A stretch of 47,291 nt of DNA from positions 1 to 47,291 of the forward strand of contig CATOPA010000002.1 of assembly GCA_951801965.1 (NCBI GenBank). Direction: 5' to 3'. Below are positions 18,455 to 27,441 of this stretch, one piece after another. This DNA is from an uncultured Erysipelotrichaceae bacterium. GTDB taxonomy: Bacteria; Bacillota_I; Bacilli_A; Erysipelotrichales; Coprobacillaceae. The translations under genes and the position numbers were made by a program. Each line of letters opens with the position of its first letter. Position 1 is the first letter of the stretch. The notes under the pieces were generated by a model, which saw nothing but the letters and a program-made list of their open reading frames with translations, was not told the DNA's origin and made no database searches.

Positions 18455-20182
18455 ATGCTTATTACTGCTTCACATATAACAAAATACAACCAATTAAAAT
18501 GTATTGTTGATGATGTATCTTTCACCATTAATGAAAAAGATAAAATTGCCTTTGTAGGATTAAATGGAAGTGGAAAATCAACACTACTTAAAATATTAGC
18601 AAAAAAAGAAGATTGCCAAGGACAGATCATGTATAAAAAAGATATACGTATAGGATATCTTCCCCAAAATCCAGACTTTCACGATGAAAATACAATACTC
18701 CAACAAATGTTTGAAAGTCTAGACTCCCCAAATGAATATGAGGTCAAGGCTATCTTAAACAAATTTGGTATCACAAATCACCAACAAAAAATCAAAGAAT
18801 TATCTGGTGGTCAACAAAGACGTGTTGCACTAGCAATAACCCTTTTAAATCCATGTGATATCCTTCTTTTAGATGAACCAACAAATCATTTGGATAATGA
18901 AATGATAGAATACTTAGAAAAATATTTAATAAAATTTCCTAAAGCTATTTTCATGGTAACCCATGATCGTTATTTCTTAGAAAGAATTACTCATAAAATT
19001 TATGAACTTGATCGTCATAAAATTTATGAATATGAAGCCAATTACTCAAAATATTTAGAACTCAAACAACAAAGAGAAGAAGATATGTTTTCTGCTCAAA
19101 GAAAAAGAAAACTTTTTCTAAAAAAAGAATTAGAATGGGTGCGTGCTGGAGTACAAGCTCGTACAACAAAAAGTAAAGATAGATTACAAAGATTTGAAAA
19201 ACTAAAACAACAAGAAGATATCCAAAAAACAGAAAATATCCAGATGATTTCTGCAACTTCAAGATCTGGCAAAAAAACAATAGAACTCAAAAATATTTCC
19301 AAGTCATATCATCAACCTTTATTTTCAGATTTCTCATATCATTTTAAAAAATTTGATAGAGTTGGAATTATTGGACCTAATGGCTGTGGAAAATCTACAT
19401 TACTGAATATGATTGCTGGATTATGTTTACCTGATCAAGGGAGTATTGAAATCGGAGAGACTATGAAAATTGGGTATTTTAAACAAGGACATGGTGACAT
19501 GAATCCATCTATGACAGTTATTGACTATGTTAGTGAAACTGCTCGTCTTCTTCATACTGATGAGGGAACTTTAACAGCAAAACAAATGTGTGAAAGATTT
19601 CTTTTTGATAAAAATATGCAATATACAACAATCAATAGATTATCTGGTGGAGAAAAAAGAAGGCTTTACTTATTGAAGGTTCTCATGGAAGCTCCTAATG
19701 TCTTATTGTTAGATGAACCAACAAATGATTTAGATATTACAACATTACAAATTCTAGAAGATTATTTAGATTCTTTTCAAGGAATTATCATTACAGTTTC
19801 GCATGATCGTTACTTCTTAGATCGCATTTGTGATTACTTATTTGTTTTTGATAATCAAACAATACAATATCATATTGGCGGATATAGTTTATACAAAGAT
19901 ATTCCTAAAGAAAAAAAGTCTAAACAAACAGTGAAAAAGACATATCAAAGACAAAGAAAAATAAAACTTTCATATAATGAAAAGAAAGAACTTGAGAATA
20001 TAGAGCAAATTCTTCCATCATTAGAACAGCAGCTTCACGATATTGATGATCATATGAATAATGTTACTGAATATCAATTATTATCAGAACTTACAAAACA
20101 AAGAGATGACTTAACTTTACACATTCAAAATCTAGAAGAAAGATTACTTGAATTAATGGAAAAACAAGAAAATGAGGATTAA
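18455..20182 (+). CDS. ABC-F family ATPase, Uup-like
   Basis: Two Walker A (GLNGSGKST, GPNGCGKST) and two LSGG motifs; EWVRAGVQARTTKSKDRLQRFEKL; C-terminal coiled coil. Confidence 0.92.
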   Translation: MLITASHITKYNQLKCIVDDVSFTINEKDKIAFVGLNGSGKSTLLKILAKKEDCQGQIMYKKDIRIGYLPQNPDFHDENTILQQMFESLDSPNEYEVKAILNKFGITNHQQKIKELSGGQQRRVALAITLLNPCDILLLDEPTNHLDNEMIEYLEKYLIKFPKAIFMVTHDRYFLERITHKIYELDRHKIYEYEANYSKYLELKQQREEDMFSAQRKRKLFLKKELEWVRAGVQARTTKSKDRLQRFEKLKQQEDIQKTENIQMISATSRSGKKTIELKNISKSYHQPLFSDFSYHFKKFDRVGIIGPNGCGKSTLLNMIAGLCLPDQGSIEIGETMKIGYFKQGHGDMNPSMTVIDYVSETARLLHTDEGTLTAKQMCERFLFDKNMQYTTINRLSGGEKRRLYLLKVLMEAPNVLLLDEPTNDLDITTLQILEDYLDSFQGIIITVSHDRYFLDRICDYLFVFDNQTIQYHIGGYSLYKDIPKEKKSKQTVKKTYQRQRKIKLSYNEKKELENIEQILPSLEQQLHDIDDHMNNVTEYQLLSELTKQRDDLTLHIQNLEERLLELMEKQENED

Positions 20183-20187
20183 CATCC

Positions 20188-21762
20188 TCATTTTAATATT
20201 GGTCCTGCATCAATAACAGCTTGTGGGAAGTTTGGATACTTCTTAAAGTTTTCCACAAACATTTCAACAAGCTTTTTAGCTGTTTTATCATATTCATCTT
20301 TATGTAACCAAGTTGCTTTTGGATCTAAGAGTTCTTGTGGAACTCCTGGACAGAATTTAGGAATATTCAAGTTAAAAAATGGTTCTGTTTCATAAGCAAC
20401 ATAATCTAATTCTCCATTAATAGCAGCATTAATCATACGACGTGTATATTTTAATGGTATACGTTTACCTACACCATACGATCCTCCTACCCATCCTGTA
20501 TTAATCAAAAAAACATTAGCATTAGCTTTTTGAACTCTTCTTTGAAATTGTTGTGAATAAAGTAATGGATCTAATGGTAAAAATGGTTCCCCAAAACATG
20601 TTGAGAATGTTGCCTGAGGCTCTGTCACACCGTCCTCTGTTCCTGCAAGTTTACTTGTATATCCAGAAACAAAGTGATAAGCCGCTGAATTTAAATCAAG
20701 TTTAGCAATTGGAGGTAAAACACCAAAAGCATCCGCCGCTAAAAAGAAGATTGTTTTTGGAATAGGAGCTCTTCCACTTGGCTCTATATTTTCAATATAA
20801 CTTAAAGGATAACCCACACGTGTATTTTCAGTAATTGAATCATCATTAAAATCTATGATACGTGTATCTTCAAATAATTGTACATTTTCAGCAACTGCGC
20901 CAAATCTTACTGCATCCCAAATTTCTGGCTCATTAGCTTTTGAAAGACGGATACATTTTGCATAACAACCACCTTCAAAATTAAAAACACCTGTATGTGA
21001 CCATCCATGCTCATCATCACCAATCAGCTTACGCTCTGGGTCAGTTGATAATGTTGTTTTTCCAGTTCCAGATAATCCAAAGAAAAGAGCAGTATTTCCA
21101 CTATCATCAATATTTGCTGAACAATGCATTGTAAAAACATTACGTTGTGGCAACATAAAATTCATAACACAGAAAACACTCTTTTTAATTTCTCCAGAAT
21201 AACCTGTTCCTGCAATAAGAACAATATGTCTTTCATAATCAATCATGACTGCCACTTCACTATTCAATCCAACGCTCTTATCAACTTTACACTCAGGGGC
21301 AACCAAAATTAAGAAATCTTCTTGAAAATGTTGAAGCTCTCTTGGTGTAGGTTTAATAAGTAAATTAGAAATAAATAAATTCTGACTTGCCTTTTCATTA
21401 ATCACTCTAAATGCATATGAATACTTTGGATTTGCGCCAGCATATCCATCAAAAATATAAAGATCTTTATCTTGAAAATGTTGAATGATTTGTTGATAAA
21501 CCTTATCAAACTTTTCTACTGACACAGGTTTATTAACTTTACCCCATGCAATCAAGTCATGAACAGAAGCAGAGTCTACAATATATTTATCATCGGGTGA
21601 ACGACCTGTCCTTTCTCCAGTATGAATACATAACGCTCCTGCACGACTTAATCTTCCCTCACCTTTCAGCAACGCCTTTTCAACCAATGATCCAGGGGGA
21701 ATATTTCTAAAAATAGACCCACTTGTTTTAATACCATATTTTTCTATTCCGTATGTCTCCAT
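20188..21762 (-). CDS. pckA: Phosphoenolpyruvate carboxykinase (ATP)
   Basis: FFGLSGTGKTTLSTDPERKLIGDDEHGW; HTGERTGRSPDDKYIV. Confidence 0.98.
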   Translation of the reverse strand: METYGIEKYGIKTSGSIFRNIPPGSLVEKALLKGEGRLSRAGALCIHTGERTGRSPDDKYIVDSASVHDLIAWGKVNKPVSVEKFDKVYQQIIQHFQDKDLYIFDGYAGANPKYSYAFRVINEKASQNLFISNLLIKPTPRELQHFQEDFLILVAPECKVDKSVGLNSEVAVMIDYERHIVLIAGTGYSGEIKKSVFCVMNFMLPQRNVFTMHCSANIDDSGNTALFFGLSGTGKTTLSTDPERKLIGDDEHGWSHTGVFNFEGGCYAKCIRLSKANEPEIWDAVRFGAVAENVQLFEDTRIIDFNDDSITENTRVGYPLSYIENIEPSGRAPIPKTIFFLAADAFGVLPPIAKLDLNSAAYHFVSGYTSKLAGTEDGVTEPQATFSTCFGEPFLPLDPLLYSQQFQRRVQKANANVFLINTGWVGGSYGVGKRIPLKYTRRMINAAINGELDYVAYETEPFFNLNIPKFCPGVPQELLDPKATWLHKDEYDKTAKKLVEMFVENFKKYPNFPQAVIDAGPILK

Positions 21763-21870
21763 CTTTTTTACCTCGCCTTTTATTATTATATTTATAATAA
21801 CATGAAACCGTATACATACACTAGAATTATTTTACTTTTTTGACATCTTTCAAAAAAATTGATAGATATA

Positions 21871-21948
21871 ATAAAAAACCCTATATCATCATGAACGATT
21901 TCTTTATATTTACACATAATAATCTTTCATCATACATTAGGGTTTTAT
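21871..21948 (-). terminator. Candidate large-loop terminator of the metF-metH transcript
   Basis: AAAACCCTA (21875-21883) / TAGGGTTTT (21938-21946), followed on the minus strand by TTTTTTAT. Confidence 0.5.
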
Positions 21949-21957
21949 AAATCTCAT

Positions 21958-22098
21958 TTAATCATTATCTTGGCTTTCTATTTTAATGACGATATCTTCA
22001 TCAAGCTCTATGCTTTTTTCCATATCTTTTGCAGTAGCAAACAATGGAATCTCTATATACTCAAATTCATCTTCCTCAATTTGTGTTTTTATTGCCAT
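21958..22098 (-). CDS. 46-aa acidic small protein overlapping the 3' end of metH
   Basis: MAIKTQIEEDEFEYIEIPLFATAKDMEKSIELDEDIVIKIESQDND; SD GAGGAG 7 nt upstream, inside metH. Not in the supplied ORF track (<60 aa). Confidence 0.65.
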   Translation of the reverse strand: MAIKTQIEEDEFEYIEIPLFATAKDMEKSIELDEDIVIKIESQDND

Positions 22099-24460
22099 GT
22101 TTTTTCTCCTCAAATAATGAATTTAATAATGTAACAGACGCCATTGCATCTTCACAATAATAATCAGCCCCAATTTCATCTGCAATTTCTTGTGTTAAAA
22201 CAGCACCTCCAACCCAAATTGGACATATACAATTGGATTGATGCAATGCTTCTATTGTCTTTTTCATATTGACAACTGTTGTTGTCATCAAAGCACTCAA
22301 TCCTATTATTTGAGGCCGATATTGTTGACATGCTTTCACCACAGCATCAACTTTTACATCTTTACCTAAGTCAATTACTTCATATCCATAGCTTTCTAAC
22401 ACAACTTTCACAATATTCTTTCCAATATCATGAATATCTCCTTCCACTGTACACATCATCACAGGTCCTTTACTTTGTGTATCAGAAGTAAAACTTGTTT
22501 TCACAATTTCAAAAGCAAGCTTTGTTGTTTCTGCAGATTGAATCAATTGAGGTAAAAATATTTTATTTTTCTCATAATCATTTCCCACTTGATTTAAAGC
22601 AGGAATAATCATTTCATTAATAACAAACATAGCATCATGATCTTTTAAAACTTCTTTTGTTTTAGACTGAATTTCTTCTTTCAAACCATGAATAATGATA
22701 TCTTGTAAAGATAAAGAAGAGACTGATGTTGATGCTTGTTGAACAGGAAGCTGCGATTGTTTTGAAATATAATTTACACTTTCTTTATCATAATAATATA
22801 AAACATTATATGCATCTATTGTCTCCATCAATTGTTGATCTAATGGATTAATAATTGGTAAATCTAACCCTGCCTGCATAGCAAGAGTCAAAAATGTTCT
22901 ATTTAATAAAGGTCTATTTGGTAAACCAAAAGAAACATTAGAAACACCTAAAACAGTATGGACTCCTAGTTCTTTTTTTACTAATTGTAAAGCTTTTAAC
23001 GTTTCTTGGACTTCTTTTTGCTGAGCAGAAGCTGTCAATGTTAAACAATCAATAATAATATCTTTTTTATCAATACCATAACTTGCTGCTCTATCAATGA
23101 TCTTTTTTGCAATTTTTAATCTATCTTCAGCATATAGTGGTATACCATCTTCTAATGTTAATCCAATGACAACACCACCATACTTTTTAACAATTGGGAA
23201 AACAGCATCCATAACCTCATCTTTACCATTTACAGAATTAATCAAAGGTTTTCCATTATAATATCGACATGCTTTTTCAATGACCTCAGGCGAAGAAGAG
23301 TCAATTTGAAGTGGCAAAGAAATGACTTCCTGCAGTAACTGTATTACCTTAACCATTGTTTTTTCTTCATCTATTCCAGGTAATCCTACATTGACATCCA
23401 AAATATGAGCCCCTGCTTGTTGCTGTTGAATACCTTCAATAACATACTCCTCTAATTTTCCTTCTTTTAAAGCTGCTTTCAGTTTCTTCTTTCCAGTTGG
23501 ATTTAATCGTTCTCCACAGACAATCACTTCTCCATGAAATGTCACTGTTTGATTTTGACTTGAAACACGTGTATACTTCTTGACCTGTCTCTCTTTTACA
23601 GATTTTAAAGCAATCTTTTTAACTTCCGCAATAAATTCAGGTGTTGTCCCACAACAACCACCAACAATGCTGACTCCTTTTTCCATATAATCACTCATCA
23701 TTTGAGCAAAAGCAAATGGTTCCATGTCATAGCATGTCTCTCCGTCTTTAAAAACAGGTAAACCTGCATTAGGTTGAATCATAACAGGAATAGAAGAAAC
23801 TTCTAATAATTCATCAATAATAGGTTTTAATTCCTGTGGTCCTAATGAGCAGTTAACACCTAATGCATCAACCCCCAACCCTTCAACAACATTCACAAAT
23901 GTTGTTGGATCACTTCCAGTCAATGTATGTCCATTTTGTTCAAATGTCATAGTTACAAAAACAGGAAGATCACTATTTTCTTTAACAGCCAATATACCTG
24001 CTTTCACTTCATATAAGCTTGTCATTGTTTCAAATAAAACAGCATCAACTTCATCTTTCACTAATAAAATCTGTGAAGCAATGATTTCATAAGCTTCATC
24101 AAAAGAAAGTGTTCCTAAGGGTTCAAGCAGTTGTCCTATAGGTCCTATATCTAAAACAATATAAGCCTCTTTATTCACTTCTTCCCTTGCCTTTTTCGCA
24201 TTCATGACAGCAGCCTTCAATAAATCACAATAACAATATCCACTGTCTTTCATTTTAAGCGGATTACATCCAAATGTATTTGTTGTTATAAAATCAGCAC
24301 CAGCCATTAAGTATCTTTTATGAATATCAATAATGATCTCAGGGTGTTCAATATTATAAACTTCTGGAATCTCTCCTGCTTGCATTCCACAAAGCTGTAA
24401 TTGTGTTCCCATTGCTCCATCAAAAATAAGCAACTCTTTTCCTAATCTTTTACGTAACAT
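22076..24460 (-). CDS. metH: B12-dependent methionine synthase (Hcy-binding, pterin-binding, cobalamin-binding domains), no reactivation domain
   Basis: GAMGTQLQ; GGCCGTTPEF zinc site; GERLNPTGKKKLK pterin domain; EGDIHDIGKNIV cobalamin motif. Likely start ATG 24460 with SD AAAGGAGG. Confidence 0.94.
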   Translation of the reverse strand: MLRKRLGKELLIFDGAMGTQLQLCGMQAGEIPEVYNIEHPEIIIDIHKRYLMAGADFITTNTFGCNPLKMKDSGYCYCDLLKAAVMNAKKAREEVNKEAYIVLDIGPIGQLLEPLGTLSFDEAYEIIASQILLVKDEVDAVLFETMTSLYEVKAGILAVKENSDLPVFVTMTFEQNGHTLTGSDPTTFVNVVEGLGVDALGVNCSLGPQELKPIIDELLEVSSIPVMIQPNAGLPVFKDGETCYDMEPFAFAQMMSDYMEKGVSIVGGCCGTTPEFIAEVKKIALKSVKERQVKKYTRVSSQNQTVTFHGEVIVCGERLNPTGKKKLKAALKEGKLEEYVIEGIQQQQAGAHILDVNVGLPGIDEEKTMVKVIQLLQEVISLPLQIDSSSPEVIEKACRYYNGKPLINSVNGKDEVMDAVFPIVKKYGGVVIGLTLEDGIPLYAEDRLKIAKKIIDRAASYGIDKKDIIIDCLTLTASAQQKEVQETLKALQLVKKELGVHTVLGVSNVSFGLPNRPLLNRTFLTLAMQAGLDLPIINPLDQQLMETIDAYNVLYYYDKESVNYISKQSQLPVQQASTSVSSLSLQDIIIHGLKEEIQSKTKEVLKDHDAMFVINEMIIPALNQVGNDYEKNKIFLPQLIQSAETTKLAFEIVKTSFTSDTQSKGPVMMCTVEGDIHDIGKNIVKVVLESYGYEVIDLGKDVKVDAVVKACQQYRPQIIGLSALMTTTVVNMKKTIEALHQSNCICPIWVGGAVLTQEIADEIGADYYCEDAMASVTLLNSLFEEKKHGNKNTN

Positions 24461-25068
24461 GTCATTCCTCCTTTCCTTAATGAACAATCATTATATCTCA
24501 CACAAGACATACATGATTTTTTATTTGTCTCTCCTAAACCTATAATACCCAATATTGATTTCATCGGAATCAATAGTCCATCTTTATTTATTGAAACACC
24601 TATTTTTTCAATATGTAAAACTCTTGACAAAAGCTTATTCATTTCTAATGGAATATCCCCATAACCTGGTGCCATTCGGAAAGTTCTTTTTCCTAAAGAA
24701 AGCGTTTGTTCAAAAGAATCTAAACATTCTTCTAAATAGCAATTGCTGACAGCATCAAAAACAATAGCTTTTGTTAAATCGATATGTTGATAATACTTTA
24801 TTTTTTGATCGATTTGTATTCCTAATGTTCCACAAATAATAAGACACTCGTGACAATTTTGTAAATAAAATTCAAGATCTTTTGAAGCACACTGTAAATG
24901 AATCTCTTTTATGATGAAGGGATCATGACCTAGTGTCATTTTTTGAAAAACAGCTTTAAATTGTGAAAACTCTTGAACTTCTATAATACATTCATCAATC
25001 AATTGATTTGTTTTTTCATCCACTTGTCCATCATAATGAAGATAGTGTAAAATATGCTTTTTATTCAT
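24442..25068 (-). CDS. Stand-alone methionine synthase activation-domain protein
   Basis: FRMAPGYGDIPLEMNKLLSR matches the MetH activation-domain RxAPGYxxxP core; C-terminal CMSCVRYNDC. Confidence 0.88.
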   Translation of the reverse strand: MNKKHILHYLHYDGQVDEKTNQLIDECIIEVQEFSQFKAVFQKMTLGHDPFIIKEIHLQCASKDLEFYLQNCHECLIICGTLGIQIDQKIKYYQHIDLTKAIVFDAVSNCYLEECLDSFEQTLSLGKRTFRMAPGYGDIPLEMNKLLSRVLHIEKIGVSINKDGLLIPMKSILGIIGLGETNKKSCMSCVRYNDCSLRKGGMTCYVKD

Positions 25069-25951
25069 GGTTTAGCTCTTTTAAAACTGTTGGAATACTT
25101 TTAAAAATAGCTTGTGCTATCTCTGGTTTATTCATTGTATAAATATGAATACCATCAACACCATTTGTAATCAAATCAATAATTTGATGAGTCGCATAAT
25201 TGATTCCTATTTCCTTCATTGCTTCAGGATAATGATAATAAGATTCTATCATTGTCGACAACTGATAAGGAATAGAACATCCACACATTTTCGCAGTATG
25301 AAGCAGTGATTTAGAGTTTGTAATAGGCATAATACCTGCAAGAATAGGAACATTGATTCCTCTTTTCCTTGCCTCTTTCACAAGTCTATAATAATAATGA
25401 TTATCAAAGAAAATTTGAGTAATCAAATACTCAGCACCTGCATCTACTTTCTCCTTTAAAGCTTTTAAATCATCCTCAAAACAAGAAGCCTCATTATGAA
25501 CCTCTGGATAACAAGCACCAGACAAACAAAAAGTATGAGGAAATTCTTTTGTAATCAGTTGATTTAATTCTTTAGCATAATGAAATTCTAACTGCCTCTT
25601 ATCAAATTCTTTATCCTTTGGATAATCCCCTCTTAAAGCCAATATATTTTCTACATTCTCTTCTTTTAATTGTTGACACATTTGTAAAACTTCTTCTTTT
25701 GTTGAAGAAAGACATGTTAAATGAGCAACAGATTCAATATGATATTCATTCTTGATCTTTGATGCAATTTCAACAGTTTTTCCTTTTGTAGATCCTCCAG
25801 CACCATAAGTTACACTTATAAAATCTGGCTTTAACTTAGCCAATTCCTCTATTGTATGATAAATAGAAGAAATATCCCCTTCTTTATTTTTAGGAGGAAA
25901 AACCTCAAAGGATATTGTTGCTTTTGTTTTTAAAATATCTGATATTTTCAT
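25061..25951 (-). CDS. metF: Methylenetetrahydrofolate reductase
   Basis: ISFEVFPPKNKEGD; SVTYGAGGST; LALRGDYP; LITQIFFDNHYY. Confidence 0.96.
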   Translation of the reverse strand: MKISDILKTKATISFEVFPPKNKEGDISSIYHTIEELAKLKPDFISVTYGAGGSTKGKTVEIASKIKNEYHIESVAHLTCLSSTKEEVLQMCQQLKEENVENILALRGDYPKDKEFDKRQLEFHYAKELNQLITKEFPHTFCLSGACYPEVHNEASCFEDDLKALKEKVDAGAEYLITQIFFDNHYYYRLVKEARKRGINVPILAGIMPITNSKSLLHTAKMCGCSIPYQLSTMIESYYHYPEAMKEIGINYATHQIIDLITNGVDGIHIYTMNKPEIAQAIFKSIPTVLKELNHE

Positions 25952-25975
25952 ATTTACACCTCTTTATAGTCCCTA

Positions 25976-26004
25976 ATTTTAAATCAATTATAAAAAATAG
26001 TCAA
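25976..26004 (-). promoter_or_regulatory. Promoter of metF operon
   Basis: Minus strand TTGACT, 17-bp spacer, TAAAAT. Predicted TSS about 20 nt before ATG 25951. Confidence 0.7.
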
Positions 26005-26029
26005 AGAAAAAAGAAGTAAATACTTCTAT
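26005..26029 (-). terminator. Intrinsic terminator (3' end of RR-HK-small peptide unit)
   Basis: Minus strand AGAAGTA TT TACTTCT followed by TTTTTCTTTG. Confidence 0.65.
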
Positions 26030-26168
26030 AAAAAACAAGACTATAAATTTTAATTCTTTTTTCTCATATATGAAAATAAATAAAGTCATCATTATTGAAT
26101 ATATAAATAGTCTTTTACGACTTAAATATTATATGATCTTCTTTTTATAAAAAGGAGGAGTGGATTAT

Positions 26169-26270
26169 TTATATGTGAAAAAATATACCAGGAAAAAGAA
26201 AATGATCAATGATTAATATTATTAAAGGTATTATAATTAACCCAATAAAAAGTAAAACTTTTTTACGCAT
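26169..26270 (-). CDS. 33-aa hydrophobic membrane peptide
   Basis: MRKKVLLFIGLIIIPLIILIIDHFLFPGIFFHI; SD AAAAGGAGGAG just upstream of ATG; -10-like TATAAT on the minus strand at about 26291-26296. Not in the supplied track. Confidence 0.7.
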   Translation of the reverse strand: MRKKVLLFIGLIIIPLIILIIDHFLFPGIFFHI

Positions 26271-26331
26271 AAAACTCCTCCTTTTCATACTCATTATAAA
26301 GGAGAAAGACATAGTTTCTTTTAAATCTTTC

Positions 26332-27441
26332 TTAATATTTTCTTAAGATGTCTTTTTTTGGAATTCTTACTTCAAAAATTGTTTTATGATGATGGCTCTC
26401 AACACGAATTATTCCATAATGCTGTTCAACAATCAGCTTTGCTATAGAAAGCCCTAACCCAGCTCCACCTGTGAAACTAGAGCGTGAAGCATCCAAACGA
26501 TAAAATTGTTCAAATATACATTGTAATTTATCTTCTGGTATGGTTTCACCAATATTACTAATCCACACATTTGTATAAAGATCATCTTCTTTGGCTTCTA
26601 CAGTAATTTGAGTCTTTTCATCTCCATAATGATAAGCATTTTTCAAAATATTGTTAAAGACGCGTGCGATTTTTTGTGAATCTGCATAAATTTGTAATTT
26701 TTCATCTATTTGAATATCTATATATTGATCTTTTTGTGAAACAATAGGATAAAACTCTTCTCTCATTTGTTCAAAAAGATAGCATAGATTGATGTTCTCT
26801 TTTTGTAATGGCACATGTCCTTGATTCAGTTTTGCAATCTCAAAAAATTCATTCATCATATTTTCTAAACGATAAGCCTTTTGCAATGCCATATGTGCAT
26901 ATTGCTGAGATTGCTTTTGAGACATATCTTTTGATTCATCTAATAAACAAAGATAGCCTATGACTGAGGTTAATGGTGTCTTAATATCATGTGCTAAATA
27001 TGTAATCATATCAACTTTGTGTTGTGCTTCTTGAATAGCTTTTTTTTCATTTTCTATACTCTCTTGTTTCAAAGCATTTAAATCATTTTCTAGTTCATAT
27101 AATGAATCATCTAAAACAATACATTGATCATCCTTTTGAAAAAGTATTTTCATTTGTGAAAAAACATGAGAGATTTTTTTGATTGCAAATAACTCAACAA
27201 TTAAAGAATTTAATAACAGTATTACAAGTAAAACAATAAAAACACAAACTGTTTGATTTTTTAAAATAAAGAAAGCAACATTCCAACCAAAGATCATTTG
27301 AATAAAATCAATAACTGCACCATTATAAAAATAGTCTAACCAAAAAGATAATAACAATATAAAAACACTAGAAAAGGCTGCAATACTTAAATGTAACTTT
27401 AAAATTTCTTTTTGAAATTGTCTTGTATAATTTTTATCCAA
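26332..27441 (-). CDS. VanS-like sensor histidine kinase
   Basis: Two TM; MITYLAHDIKTPLTSVIGYL H-box; FTGGAGLGLSIAKLIVEQHYG. Confidence 0.9.
   Translation of the reverse strand: MDKNYTRQFQKEILKLHLSIAAFSSVFILLLSFWLDYFYNGAVIDFIQMIFGWNVAFFILKNQTVCVFIVLLVILLLNSLIVELFAIKKISHVFSQMKILFQKDDQCIVLDDSLYELENDLNALKQESIENEKKAIQEAQHKVDMITYLAHDIKTPLTSVIGYLCLLDESKDMSQKQSQQYAHMALQKAYRLENMMNEFFEIAKLNQGHVPLQKENINLCYLFEQMREEFYPIVSQKDQYIDIQIDEKLQIYADSQKIARVFNNILKNAYHYGDEKTQITVEAKEDDLYTNVWISNIGETIPEDKLQCIFEQFYRLDASRSSFTGGAGLGLSIAKLIVEQHYGIIRVESHHHKTIFEVRIPKKDILRKY

Noticed and set aside
25952-26100. Possible SAM/T-box riboswitch before metF
   Set aside because: The promoter lies too close to the start codon and no riboswitch core motifs are visible; the hairpin at 26005-26029 is upstream of the promoter and ends the previous unit.
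26149-26217. Plus-strand AAAAAGGAGGAG as a real SD for a plus-strand ORF
   Set aside because: The nearest ATG is immediately followed by TGA, and the GTG is only ~1 nt from the SD; complementarity to the minus-strand SD explains it better.
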